Assembly: GCF_036898465.1 (NCBI RefSeq)
Contig: NZ_JARUMJ010000001.1
Span: forward strand, 682,001-746,000
DNA length: 64,000 nucleotides
Direction of reading: 5' to 3'
From: Streptomyces sp. B21-105
GTDB lineage: Bacteria; Actinomycetota; Actinomycetes; Streptomycetales; Streptomycetaceae
Made by a program: the position numbers and the translations under genes. Of this stretch, positions 16,032 to 27,000 are shown in pieces. The stretch's first letter is position 1. Each line of letters opens with the position of its first letter. Under the pieces are notes generated by a model, which saw only the letters and a program-made list of their open reading frames with translations, did no database searches and was not told the DNA's origin.

Positions 16032-16872
16032 CGCACGGCCGCCGGTCGCCCTCCTGCTGCGGACCGCGGCGCCCGGCCGGCGCACCGTGTACGTCGTCCA
16101 TCCCGGCGCGCTGTCCGCCCGGGTCTACCAGGGTCTCGCCGACGCGCTCCCGGAGGGCGACGGGCTGACCGTGCTGGACCTGAGCGCCGTCCCCGCCTAC
16201 GCGGAGGCGGCGCTGACCGGGGGCCGCGCGGCGACCACCGTGGAGGCGCTGGCCGACCGGCTGCTGGCCGCGCTGGAACCGGCCGACGGGCCGTACTCCC
16301 TGGCCGGCTGGTCGTTCGGCGGCACGCTGGCCCTCGCGATGGTCCACGCCATGCCCGCCGGCCGTCGTCCCGAACGGCTGGTGCTGCTCGACAGCATCGC
16401 GCCGACCGACGCGTACAAGCAGCCCGACGACTCGCTCGAACCGGACCTGCTCCTGGGCTGGTTCACCATGTACCTCGGCGCGAAGCGGGGCCGCCCCGTC
16501 GACCTGACCCCCGGCCGGCTCGCCGGCTGCGGAGTCGACGACGGACTGCCCGTCGTCCTCGACACGGCTGTCGCCGCCGGGGCGCTGCTCCCGGGCACCC
16601 CGCTGCCGGGTCTGCGCAAGCTCTACGACACGTACGTGGACGGGCTGTTGCGCAACCACCGGCTGGTGACCCCGCACCGTGCCGTCCCCGCACCGCTCCC
16701 CCTCGTGCTGGTCAAGGCGGAGCGGAGCCTGATCCCGGACGACCCGCACCTCGGCTGGCAGCCGCTCGCCCCGCACGGCCTGACGCTGCACAGCTCGCCC
16801 GGCGACCACTACACGATGCTCGGCCGCACCGACTCGCTCGAGGTGCTCGCCCCGCTTCTGCACACCGTCTGA
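16015..16872 (+). CDS. Alpha/beta-hydrolase thioesterase
   Basis: A 285-residue PKS/NRPS-type thioesterase. The strand TVYVVHPGALSARVYQGLADAL leads to the nucleophile Ser100 in LAGWSFGG, and the catalytic His is in PGDHYTMLG near the C-terminus. It could hydrolyse the finished chain from an ACP or remove misprimed groups (type II editing). GTG 16015 lies inside the ACP gene (17-base overlap) with GAGGAG upstream, so it is translationally coupled to the carrier. Classical PUFA synthases release through an acyltransferase or by hydrolysis by other enzymes, so a dedicated discrete TE hints at a free-acid or transferred product. Start confidence is moderate. Confidence 0.82.
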   Translation: MRPPRDARPPVALLLRTAAPGRRTVYVVHPGALSARVYQGLADALPEGDGLTVLDLSAVPAYAEAALTGGRAATTVEALADRLLAALEPADGPYSLAGWSFGGTLALAMVHAMPAGRRPERLVLLDSIAPTDAYKQPDDSLEPDLLLGWFTMYLGAKRGRPVDLTPGRLAGCGVDDGLPVVLDTAVAAGALLPGTPLPGLRKLYDTYVDGLLRNHRLVTPHRAVPAPLPLVLVKAERSLIPDDPHLGWQPLAPHGLTLHSSPGDHYTMLGRTDSLEVLAPLLHTV

Positions 16873-16955
16873 TCCCCCCTTACGCGTGTCACCCCCAGGG
16901 CCCCGAACCGGCCCGGGCTGTAACGGCCCTGCCGTCCGACCGAGAGAGCCTCGCC

Positions 16956-19900
16956 GTGAACGCTTCGCACCCTTCTGACCTCGACCGCCGACTCGCCCGG
17001 GATCCCATCGCGATCGTCGGCCTGTCCGCTCTGTACCCCAAGTCCCGTGACCTGCACGAGTTCTGGGCGAACGTGGTCTCTGCCGCCGACTGCATCGAGG
17101 ACGTCCCGGCGTCCCACTGGGACGTGTCGGAGCACTACGACCCCGATCCCACCGTCCCCGACAAGACGTACTCCCGGCGCGGTGGCTTCATCCCCACCGT
17201 GGACTTCAACCCGCTCGAGTTCGGGCTGCCGCCCAACACCCTCGAAGTCACCGACGTCCTGCAGTTGCTGAGCCTGGTCGTGGCGCGTGACGCGCTCAAG
17301 GACGCGGGCGCCGACCAGGAGTGGTACGACGCCTCGCGCACCGGCGTGATCCTCGGGGTGACCGGCGCCAACCAGCTCACCCAGCCGCTGTCCAACCGGC
17401 TCCAGACCCCGGTCCTCAAGGAGGTCGTGCGCTCCTGCGGTCTCTCCGAGCGCGACGCCGAGGAGATCGCGGAGAAGTTCAAACTGGCCTTCGCGCCCTG
17501 GGAGGAGAACTCCTTCCCCGGCATGCTGGGCAACGTCGTCGCCGGCCGGATCGCCAACCGCCTGGACCTGGGCGGCACGAACATGACCGTCGACGCGGCC
17601 TGCGCGAGCTCGCTGGGCGCGGTCAAGAGCGCCATCAGCGACCTGCTGGAGCGCCGCTCGGACACGATGCTGGTGGGCGGCTGCGACGCCGAGAACACCA
17701 TCTTCATGTACCTGTGCTTCAGCAAGACGCCCGCCTTCTCCAAGACCGGCGGCATCCGCCCGTTCGACGAGAACGCCGACGGCACCCTCATCGGCGAGGG
17801 CATCGGCATGCTGGCCCTGCGCCGGCTGTCCGACGCCGAGCGGGACGGCAACCGGATCTACGCCGTCGTCCGCGGCATCGGCTCCTCCAGCGACGGCCGC
17901 TTCAAGTCGATCTACGCCCCGCGCAAGGAAGGCCAGATGGCCGCGTTGCGCCGGGCCTACGAGGACGCCGACGTGTCCCCGGACTCGATCGAGCTGTTCG
18001 AGGCGCACGGCACCGGAACGGCCGTCGGCGAGGCGACCGAGCTGTCCGCGCTGAGCGCGGTGGTCTCGGGGCACGGCGAGGACCGGCAGTTCGCGGCGGT
18101 CGGCAGCGTGAAGTCGCAGATCGGCCACACCAAGGCGGCCGCCGGCGCGGCCGGGATGATCAAGCTGGCGCTCTCCCTGCACCACCGGCTCCTGCCGCCC
18201 ACCATCAACGTGGAACGGCCGAACCCGTCGGTGGACTGGGAGAAGAGCCCGTTCTACGTCAGCTCCCGCACCCGCCCGTGGATCCGCGACCCGCGTCGCC
18301 CGCGACGCCGGGCGGCCGTCTCGGCCTTCGGGTTCGGCGGCACCAACTTCCATGTGGTGATGGAGGAGCACGGCACCGGGGACGACCTGCGGGTGCTGTT
18401 CCCGGTGAGCCGGGTTTATGCATGGCATGCACCTGACATCGGTGGGCTGATCCGGGCGCTCGACGAGGGTGCGGAGCCCGCCCCGGCCCCCGCACCGGCG
18501 GGCCACCCGAGGCTCGCGCTGGTCGCCCGTTCCGGCGCCGAGCTCACCGAACTGCGCGCGCTCGCCCTGGCCGAACTGCGCGGCCGGCCCACGGCCGAGT
18601 CCTGGTCGCATCCCCGGGGCGTCTACTTCCGCGCGTCCGACGCGCCCACCGGCAAGGTGGCCGCGCTCTTCGCCGGCCAGGGCAGCCAGTACGTGGAGCC
18701 CGGCCTGACGGCGGTGCTGGCGCTGCCCCCGCTGCGGGCGGCCTTCGACGAGGCCAACGCGGCCTTCGGGGAGCACGGACGCCCGCTGTCCCGGGTGGCG
18801 TTCCCGCCGCCCGCGTTCGACGAGGCGACGCGCACCGCCCAGGAGAGCGAACTGCGCCGCACCGAGTACGCCCAGCCCGCGATCGGCGCGCTGGCGGCCG
18901 GCCACTACCGGTATCTCACCGAACTCGGCTTCGAGGCCGAGGGTTTCCTCGGGCACAGCTTCGGCGAACTGGCCGCGCTGTGGGCGGCCGGCGCCCTCGA
19001 CGACGACGCGTTCTTCGCCCTGGCCCGGGCGCGCGGCGCGGCGATGGCGCCGCCCGCCGACGCACCCCCCGGCTTCGACCCCGGCGCCATGGCCGCCGTC
19101 ACCGCCCCCGAGGAGCGGGTGGCCGAACTGCTGTCCGCGCACCCGGAGTTGACCGTCTGCAACCGCAACGCTCCGGACCAGATCGTGGTCGGCGGCGCGA
19201 CCGACGCGGTGGAACGGTTCGTCGAGGCGGCGGGCGCGGCGGGCGTCCGGTCGCTGCGGCTGCCGGTGTCGGCGGCCTTCCACACACCGTTCGTCGCCCA
19301 CGCGGTGGAGGCCTTCGGGCGCCGGGTGGACGAGGTCGAGATCCGTGAGCCCGGGCATCCGGTGTACGCCAACTCGCCGGGCGCCGCGTACGGTCCGGAC
19401 GTCGACGCCAACCGGCGCACGCTGGTCGAGCAGATCGGCAGGCCCGTGGAGTTCGCCGGCCGGGTCGAGGAGATGTACGCGGCCGGGTTCCGCACCTTCG
19501 TCGAGTTCGGACCGAAGGGCGTGCTGACCCGACTGGTCGGGCGCGTCCTCGACGGACGCGAGCACTTCGCGGTGCAGCTCGACCCCGGCAGCGGCGCGGA
19601 CGCGGATCTGACGCTGAAGCGGGCCGTTGCCCAACTGGCTGTGCTGGGCCTGCCGTTGACCACCTCCGACCGGTACGTCGCCGAGCCGGTGAGCGCCGAA
19701 CCCGTCAAGGGGATGACCGTCCCGCTGAACGGCATCAACCATGTGCCCGAGGCGCGGAAGGCGGCGTACCGCGACGCTATCGAGAACGGGTACCGGGTGA
19801 CTCCGGGCGGAGCGGACGGCCCGGACGGTCCGCGGCCGCTCGCCGGTGCGCTCCCGGCACCCGCCGCCGTACCCCTTGCCGCGCAGCCGGTGCCGGCCCT

Positions 19901-22900
19901 GCGGCAGACCTCAGCGCCGATGCCCGCACCGGCCGCCGCCGACACCCGGGGCGCGCTGTCGCCCGTCGCCGTACGCACGGCGCCGGCGGCCGCCCTGCCC
20001 GTCCCCGCCGACGACCTGGAGAGCGAGCCCGTGCACCAGGAACACCCTTCCCCCTCCCCCGCCCCGGCCACCGCGGCCGCTCCCGCCGACGACCGGCTCT
20101 CCTCGCTGATCGCGGATCATCTGGCCCTCCACGACGACTACCTCCAGGGACAGCTCGACAGCGCCCAGCGCATGATGGGGCTCCTGGAGCGGGCCGACGG
20201 CCAGGGCCGCGTCGACGCGGTGATCCCGGGCGTGGCCTCCGTCAAGGAACACGGGCTGGCGATCGGGCGCACCCACGTCCGGGCCAACGAGATCCTGCGC
20301 GACCTGGCCGCCATGGAGCTGGGCAGCGCCCCTCCGGCGAACCCGGCGAACCCGGCGGCGCCCGCTGTCGCGGCCGGCCCGTCCGTGACGGCGGCCGTGG
20401 AACTGCCCGCGACGTTCGCGGCGACGCCCGCCGCCCTTGTTCCGGCGCCCGCCCCTGCGGCACCGGCGTTCCCCGCCGTCCTCCCCGACGCACCGGCCGC
20501 CCCCGTCGCGGTGACCCCGCCACCGGCGGCGGCCGTCCCCACCCCGCCGCAGAGCCCGTCCGACCAGGGACCGTCCGACGAGGGGCCGTCCGAGGACGAC
20601 ATCGCGGCGGCGCTGCTCGACGTGGTCGCGCAGAAGACCGGTTACCCGGCGGAGATGCTCGAACTCGGCATGGACGTGGAGGCGGACTTGGGCATCGACT
20701 CCATCAAGCGCGTCGAGATCATGGGCGTCCTCCAGGAACGCTTCCCCAGCCCCACCCCCGTCGGCCCCGAACAGCTCGGCGAACTGCGCACCCTCAGTGA
20801 GATCGTGGGCTTCGTCCTGAGCCTGGGCAGTGTGCGCCCCCGCGCCCGCACCGCCACCGCAGCCGCCGGCGTCCCCGCGTCCGTCGCCGGCCCGGCTCCC
20901 GCCGCGGCCGTCAGCACCGAGGACGTAGCCACCGCCCTGCTCGGCGTGGTGGCGGAGAAGACCGGCTACCCGGCCGACATGCTGGACCTGGGCATGGACG
21001 TCGAGGCCGACCTCGGCATCGACTCCATCAAACGCGTCGAGATCATGGGCGTCCTCCAGGAACGCTTCCCCAGCCCCACCCCCGTCGGCCCCGAACAGCT
21101 CGCCGAGCTGCGCACGCTGAACGAGATCGTCGGCTTCGTACTGGAACTGCGCGGCACGGACGCCCCCACGGCACGGACGGAGGTCGCGGCGACGGCCTCG
21201 ACCGCCACCGCCGACGACGTGTGCGACGCCCTCCTCGAGGTCGTCGCCGCAAAGACGGGCTACCCGGCCGACATGCTCGACCTGAGCATGGACGTCGAGG
21301 CCGACCTCGGCATCGACTCCATCAAACGCGTCGAGATCATGGGCGTCCTCCAGGAACGCTTCCCCAGCCCCACCCCCGTCGGCCCCGAACAGCTCGGCGA
21401 ACTGCGCACGCTCAAGGACATCGTCGGCTTCGTCACGGGGCTCGCCGGTCCCGCGTCCGAGCCGCAGGTGCAACCCCGGGGGCAGCAGGAGCAGACGCCG
21501 ACGGCGTCCGGCGTGTCCGGCGTGTCCGGCGTGTCCGGCGCGTCCGGCGCGCCCGACACGTCCGGAGCGCCCGTGCCCCCCGGGATCGGCCGCGGACAGG
21601 CCGCCCTCGTGGAACTCCCGTCCCCCGACCAGCTCGTCGACGCCTATCCGCAGGGCGCGGCCGCGCTCGTCGTGGACGACGGCAGCGAGGTGGCGCGGGC
21701 CTCGGCGGCCCGCCTCGTCGAGAGCGGCTGGCAGGTGCGCGTGCTGCGGCTGCCGGGGGTGGCACAGCGTGTCAGCGGGGCCGCGGACGTCGCTCTCAGC
21801 GGCTGGGGAACCACCGAACTGGCCTCCGCTATTGATCAGTTGGGCAAGGAAAGGGTCCATCTCGTGCTCGGCTTCGGGGCCGCCGAAGGCCTCGGCTGGG
21901 CCGAGGGGGTGCGCCGGCTGGCCCATCACCTGCTGATCGCCCGCCATCTGGTCGGCCCGCTGCGCGAGGCCGCGGCGACCGGCGGGCGTGCCGCGTTCGT
22001 CACCGTCACGCGGCTCGACGGCTCCTTCGGACTCGACGGGGTGGCCGAGGAGGCCACACCCGCCGGCGGCGTCGCCGGACTGGTCAAGACGCTCGCGGTG
22101 GAGGCGCCCGGGCTCTTCTGCCGGGCCCTGGACCTGTCCCCCTCGCTGAGCGCCGCCGAGGCCGCCGAGCTGGTCCTGGAGGAGGCCTACGACGCGGCTC
22201 CCGCCCCGGTCCAGGTGGGCCGTGACGGGGTCCGCCGGGTCGCCCTCACCCTGGGAGACGCGGCGCACGACGCGGCGCACCGCACGGCGGGGCCGGCCGC
22301 GGCCGGGCTCACCGAGCAGGACCTGCTCGTGGTCACCGGTGGCGGACGCGGCATCACCGCCGCCTGCGTGGCCGAGCTGGCCCGGCGGCACCGGCCCGGG
22401 CTGCTGCTCCTCGGACGGACGCCGCTCGACGACGAGCCGTCCTGGGCCGACGGGGTGGCCGACGCGGGTCTCAAGGCCGCCGCGGCCGGCGAGTTGACGG
22501 CCCGGGGCGAGAAGCCGACCCCGAAGCGGGTCGAGCAGCTCTACCGGGCGGTGACCGGCGCCCGGGAGATCCGTGCCACGCTGGCGGAACTCCGGGCGGC
22601 GGGCAGCCGGGCCGAGTACCTGGCCGTGGACATCACCGATCCGACCGCCACCGCAGCCGCGCTCGCCCCGTACCGGGAGCGGATCACCGGTCTGGTGCAC
22701 GGCGCGGGCGTCCTCGCCGACCAGCTGATCGGCAACAAGAAGGCGTCCGAGATCGAACGGGTCTTCGCGCCCAAGCTGGACGGCCTGCGGGCGGTCACCG
22801 CGGCGCTGCCCGCGACGGCCCTGCGGCACGTGCTGCTCTTCTCCTCGGTGGCCGGCTTCTTCGGCAACCGGGGCCAGTCGGACTACGCGATGGCCAACGA

Positions 22901-23978
22901 GGTGCTCAACGCCTGGGCCGCGTCGTTCAAGCGGCGTCACCCGGCGGCCCGGGTCACCTCGCTCAACTGGGGCGCCTGGGACAGCGGAATGGTCTCGCCC
23001 GAGGTGAAGGCCGTCTTCGCGCAGCGCGGTCTGGTCCTGATCCCGTCGCAGACCGGCGCCCGGATGTTCGCCGAGCAGTTCACCGCCGAGCGTGCGCATG
23101 ACCTGGTGACCGTGCTCGGCCCCACCACCCCGCTGTCCGAGCGCGAGACGGCGCTGCCGACGGCGCCCGTCACCGTGGAGCGCGCGCTGGCCGGTCTGGA
23201 GCACGACCCCATGGTCGCCGACCATGTGATCGGCGGGGTTCCGGTGCTGCCGGCGGCGATTCCGCTCGGCTGGGCACTGGCCGCGGTGGAGCGCGCCTTC
23301 GGCACGACGGCCGCCGTGGTGCGGGACTTCACCGTCTACAAGGGCATCGTGTTCGACGCCGGCCGGCCGGAGCGCTGGCAGCTGACCATGACCCCGGCCG
23401 GGGACGCCGTGCGGATCGACATCCGCGGCATCGAGCCGGACGGCACCGTGCGGCCCCGCTACGGCGCGCTGGTCGTCCCGGGCGCGGCGCCCGCGGCGGC
23501 CGAAGTCGCCGGGCTGCCCGCACCGGGCGGCGGCCGGGACGCCTCAGGCTTCTACCACGACAGCACCCTCTTCCACGGACCGTCGCTGCGGGGCGTGCGC
23601 CGGGTGCTGGCCGAGGACCGCTCCCGGCTGGTCCTGGAGTGCGCCCTGCCCGAACTGCACCCGGCCTCGGGCGCGTTCGACAGCTCCCGGTTCGCCCCCG
23701 GCACCGCCGACCTGCTGCTGCAGGCCGGGCTGGTGTGGGGCAGCCTGTTCCGGGACGCGGCCGGACTGCCGCTCTCGGTGGAGGGCGCCGAGCTGCACCG
23801 GCGGCTGCCCGACGGCGAGCCCTTCCTGATCGTCGTGGAGCCCGCCTCCTCCGACCGGGACACGACGGCCTCCTTCACCATCACCGCCTGCACCCCCGAC
23901 GGGCAGGTCCTGGCCCGTCTCGACGGGGTCTCGGTGGTCTCCGCTCCCCAGCTCGCGGCCAAGTTCGTCAACGACTGA
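16956..23978 (+). CDS. pfaA: PfaA-type PUFA synthase subunit: KS-MAT-ACPx3-KR-DH
   Basis: A 2340-residue iterative megasynthase that extends and reduces the acyl chain. The ketosynthase (about 10-480) has Cys216 in DAACASS, His351 in EAHGTGT and His391 in GHTKAAAG, with the Pfa signature ENSFPGMLGNVVAGRIANRL. The malonyl transferase (about 560-870) has Ser668 in GHSFGE. After a Pro/Ala linker come three carrier domains with Ser1249, Ser1357 and Ser1455, each in DLGIDSIKRVEIMG. The ketoreductase (about 1540-2050) shows TGGGRGI near 1795 and Tyr1977. A C-terminal dehydratase-like domain (about 2070-2330) has His2090 in DHVIGGVPVLP. The order matches PfaA and myxobacterial Pfa2. GTG 16956 has GAGAGAG upstream. 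No stop or frameshift is seen. The symbol is by family, not proven product. Confidence 0.93.
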   Translation: MNASHPSDLDRRLARDPIAIVGLSALYPKSRDLHEFWANVVSAADCIEDVPASHWDVSEHYDPDPTVPDKTYSRRGGFIPTVDFNPLEFGLPPNTLEVTDVLQLLSLVVARDALKDAGADQEWYDASRTGVILGVTGANQLTQPLSNRLQTPVLKEVVRSCGLSERDAEEIAEKFKLAFAPWEENSFPGMLGNVVAGRIANRLDLGGTNMTVDAACASSLGAVKSAISDLLERRSDTMLVGGCDAENTIFMYLCFSKTPAFSKTGGIRPFDENADGTLIGEGIGMLALRRLSDAERDGNRIYAVVRGIGSSSDGRFKSIYAPRKEGQMAALRRAYEDADVSPDSIELFEAHGTGTAVGEATELSALSAVVSGHGEDRQFAAVGSVKSQIGHTKAAAGAAGMIKLALSLHHRLLPPTINVERPNPSVDWEKSPFYVSSRTRPWIRDPRRPRRRAAVSAFGFGGTNFHVVMEEHGTGDDLRVLFPVSRVYAWHAPDIGGLIRALDEGAEPAPAPAPAGHPRLALVARSGAELTELRALALAELRGRPTAESWSHPRGVYFRASDAPTGKVAALFAGQGSQYVEPGLTAVLALPPLRAAFDEANAAFGEHGRPLSRVAFPPPAFDEATRTAQESELRRTEYAQPAIGALAAGHYRYLTELGFEAEGFLGHSFGELAALWAAGALDDDAFFALARARGAAMAPPADAPPGFDPGAMAAVTAPEERVAELLSAHPELTVCNRNAPDQIVVGGATDAVERFVEAAGAAGVRSLRLPVSAAFHTPFVAHAVEAFGRRVDEVEIREPGHPVYANSPGAAYGPDVDANRRTLVEQIGRPVEFAGRVEEMYAAGFRTFVEFGPKGVLTRLVGRVLDGREHFAVQLDPGSGADADLTLKRAVAQLAVLGLPLTTSDRYVAEPVSAEPVKGMTVPLNGINHVPEARKAAYRDAIENGYRVTPGGADGPDGPRPLAGALPAPAAVPLAAQPVPALRQTSAPMPAPAAADTRGALSPVAVRTAPAAALPVPADDLESEPVHQEHPSPSPAPATAAAPADDRLSSLIADHLALHDDYLQGQLDSAQRMMGLLERADGQGRVDAVIPGVASVKEHGLAIGRTHVRANEILRDLAAMELGSAPPANPANPAAPAVAAGPSVTAAVELPATFAATPAALVPAPAPAAPAFPAVLPDAPAAPVAVTPPPAAAVPTPPQSPSDQGPSDEGPSEDDIAAALLDVVAQKTGYPAEMLELGMDVEADLGIDSIKRVEIMGVLQERFPSPTPVGPEQLGELRTLSEIVGFVLSLGSVRPRARTATAAAGVPASVAGPAPAAAVSTEDVATALLGVVAEKTGYPADMLDLGMDVEADLGIDSIKRVEIMGVLQERFPSPTPVGPEQLAELRTLNEIVGFVLELRGTDAPTARTEVAATASTATADDVCDALLEVVAAKTGYPADMLDLSMDVEADLGIDSIKRVEIMGVLQERFPSPTPVGPEQLGELRTLKDIVGFVTGLAGPASEPQVQPRGQQEQTPTASGVSGVSGVSGASGAPDTSGAPVPPGIGRGQAALVELPSPDQLVDAYPQGAAALVVDDGSEVARASAARLVESGWQVRVLRLPGVAQRVSGAADVALSGWGTTELASAIDQLGKERVHLVLGFGAAEGLGWAEGVRRLAHHLLIARHLVGPLREAAATGGRAAFVTVTRLDGSFGLDGVAEEATPAGGVAGLVKTLAVEAPGLFCRALDLSPSLSAAEAAELVLEEAYDAAPAPVQVGRDGVRRVALTLGDAAHDAAHRTAGPAAAGLTEQDLLVVTGGGRGITAACVAELARRHRPGLLLLGRTPLDDEPSWADGVADAGLKAAAAGELTARGEKPTPKRVEQLYRAVTGAREIRATLAELRAAGSRAEYLAVDITDPTATAAALAPYRERITGLVHGAGVLADQLIGNKKASEIERVFAPKLDGLRAVTAALPATALRHVLLFSSVAGFFGNRGQSDYAMANEVLNAWAASFKRRHPAARVTSLNWGAWDSGMVSPEVKAVFAQRGLVLIPSQTGARMFAEQFTAERAHDLVTVLGPTTPLSERETALPTAPVTVERALAGLEHDPMVADHVIGGVPVLPAAIPLGWALAAVERAFGTTAAVVRDFTVYKGIVFDAGRPERWQLTMTPAGDAVRIDIRGIEPDGTVRPRYGALVVPGAAPAAAEVAGLPAPGGGRDASGFYHDSTLFHGPSLRGVRRVLAEDRSRLVLECALPELHPASGAFDSSRFAPGTADLLLQAGLVWGSLFRDAAGLPLSVEGAELHRRLPDGEPFLIVVEPASSDRDTTASFTITACTPDGQVLARLDGVSVVSAPQLAAKFVND
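20992..21396 (+). repeat. 111-bp identical segments in ACP2 and ACP3
   Basis: Bases 20992-21102 and 21286-21396 are identical, covering the phosphopantetheine site and the following helix. ACP1 shares about 80 of these bases without change from about 20709. Silent sites are also identical, which indicates recent duplication or gene conversion. Confidence 0.85.
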
Positions 23979-24086
23979 CCGTCCCGGAGCGACAGACGCA
24001 GGCGCCCGCCGGTCCGCACGGCTCCGCCGACCGCACCCCCGGAGCCGTCCGGGCCGGCCGCCCCCTCAGAAGGGATCCCAGCTTCC

Positions 24087-27000
24087 ATGAACACCTATGC
24101 CGTCGTCGGCCTCTCCTGCCTGTTCCCGGGGGCCGACTCGCCCGCCGGATTCTGGCGGAACCTCCGTGCCGGGGTGGACAGCCGCCGGGAAGGAGGCGAG
24201 GAGATCTTCGGCGCGGCGCCGGACGACCGCGACGCCGACCCCGGCCACCCCGTCTACTGCCGCAAGGGCGGCTTCATCGACGACTTCGCCTTCGACCCGT
24301 CCGGCTACCTCCTCGACGCCGGCCGACTGGCCCGGCTCGACCGGCTGTTCCACTGGTCGCTCCATGTGGCCCGCCAGGCGCTGCGGGACTCCGGCCACGC
24401 GGACCGGCCCGACGTGCTGGCCAGGACCGGGCTGATCCTCGGCAACTACTCCCTGCCCACCCCCGTCTCGGCCGAGGGCAGTGTGCCGCTCTTCCAGGAG
24501 GCGGTGCTGGCGGGCCTGCGCGCGGCCCGGCTGCCCGCGCTCGACGGTCTGCCGGGCCCTGGGCCGCTCGTCGACGGCGGCGGCCTGCTCGCGGAGAACG
24601 CCCGCGTCAGCGGCTCCCCCGCCGGCGTCGCGGCGGCCGCACTCGGGCTCGGCGGCCCCCGCTACGCCCTGGACGCCGCCTGCGCCTCCGCCCTGTACGC
24701 GCTGAAGCTGGCCTGCCACCACCTGGACACCGGGCGCGTCGACCTGGTGCTCGCCGGCGGTGTCTGCGCCCCCGACCCACGTCTGCTGCACGTGTCCTTC
24801 TCGGATCTGCACGCCTATCCGGAGGACGGGTTCAGCCAGCCCTTCGACACCCGTTCCGGCGGCATCGTCACCAGTCAGGGCGCGGGCATGCTCGCCGTGA
24901 AGCGGCTGGCGGACGCGGTGCGCGACGGCGACCGGATCCACGCCGTGGTGGACGGCGTGGGCCTCTCCAACGACGGCAGCGGACGCCATCTGCTCGTACC
25001 GCAGGCAGCCGGTCAGCTCCAGGCCTACGAACTCGCCTACGCCGAGGCGGGGTTGGACCCGGCCGGGATCGACTACCTGGAGTGCCACGCGACCGGGACC
25101 CCGATCGGGGACAGCACCGAGGCCGAGTCGGTGAGCGCCTACTTCGGCGGTCGCGGACGGGTGCCCCTGATCGGTTCGGTCAAGGGCAACGTCGGGCATC
25201 TGCTCACCGCAGCGGGACTGGCCGGCCTGCTCAAGGTGATCCTCGCCATGGCCGAGGGTCACATCCCGCCCACCATCGGCGTGGAGCAGCCGGTCACCTC
25301 CAAGGACGGCCGGGTCGGCTCCGACACCCTGGTGCGGACGGGACGGGCGTGGCCGCGAGGGGAGGGGCCGCGCCGGGCGGGGGTGTCCGCCTTCGGCTTC
25401 GGCGGCGCCAACGCGCACGCCGTGCTGTCCACGCCCCCGGAACGACCCGAGGCGACGGAACGACCCGAAGCCACGGAACCGCCCGAGGCGGCCAAGCGGC
25501 CCGAAGCGGCGGACGGCCCGCAGGCCTGCGTACCGGCCGCCCTCGACGTCATCGGGCTCGGCGCCCACTTCGGTCCCCTGGAGTCGCTGGAGGCCTTCGA
25601 ACAGTCCCTGCACAACGGTGCCGACGCCTTCCGCGACCTGCCCGAGCGGCGCTGGCGCGGCCTGGAACAGACCCCCGGCGGCTCCCTGGACCGTGCCGGG
25701 GCGGGGCCGGACCCGCTCCCGGTGGGCGGCTTCGTGGACGGGGTCGGCATCGACCCGTTGGATCTGCGGATCCCGCCGGCCGACCTGCGGATGTACAACC
25801 TCCAGCAGGCGCTGGTGGTGAAGGTCGCCGACGAGGCGCTGCGCGACGCCGGGTTCAGCCGCGCCCCAGCCGAGGGGCGGTCGGCGCCGCCGCCGCGACG
25901 GATCGCCGTCGTGGTGAACATGGAGATCGAGCCCTACACGCACGCCCGGATCGCCCGCTACGGCCTCGGCGACTTCCTGCGCCGCGAGTTCGACCGGGCC
26001 GGACTCCACCCGACCGAGGAGCAGCGGGCGGCGCTGGCCGCGCTGGCCCGGGACGCGGTGGCCGACCCGGTGGGCACCAACGAGGTGCTCAGCTTCATCG
26101 GCAATGTGATGGCCAGCAAGATCTCCTCGCTGTGGAACCTGACCGGCCCGTCCTTCACCGTCTCCGCCCACGCCGCGGGCACCGTGGAAGCGCTGGAGAT
26201 CGCCCGGCTGCTGCTGCTCGACCCGGGCATCGAGGCCGTCCTGGTCGGCGCGGTCGATCTGGCCGGCTCGGCGGAGCAGGCCCTGTTGCACGCCGGGACC
26301 GCCGCCGGAGCGGCCGCGGGGGCCGGGCTGTCCTTCGGTGCGGGCGGCCCGGTGCGGCGGGCCGGCGACGGCGCGGGCGCCGTGCTGGTCACCCGCCCCG
26401 GGGGCGCCGACGCGTCGGCCGGCCGGCGCGACGCCACCGGGGCCGGCGGCCGGGTCTACGCCCGGCTGGACGGTCTCGCCCTGCGGCACGCCCTGCCGGT
26501 GGACGGCGTCGTGCCCGAGGCCGCCGTGGAGCCGATGGCCGGGGCCGCCGAGGCCGCGCTCGCGGAGGCCGGCGTCCGCGCGGCCGACGTGGGGTATCTG
26601 GAGGCCCACGCGGGCGGCACCGCCGTCCAGGACCGGGCCGAACTGGACGCCCTGGCGCGCGTCTACCCGGCCGGGCCCGGCAGCACGGCCCTGGGCAGCG
26701 CGAAGGCGCAGATCGGCGACACCGGGTGCGCGGCCGCCATGGCCGGGCTGATCCGCGCCGTGCTGTGCCTGCACCACGGCTATCTGCCCGGCGCCCCCGG
26801 CTGGAGCCGGCCGGCGGACGAACTCGCCGGTTCCTTCGCCGCTTCGGCCCTCTACGTTCCGGAGTACTCCCGGCCGTGGCTGCGGGCCCGGGGCACTGAC
26901 CGCCGGTACGCGGCGGTCGCCGTCATCGGCGCCGACGGGGCGCACGGCCATCTGGTGCTGTCCGCGGACGCCACCCGGGGCCGCACGGTGACAGCGGACT

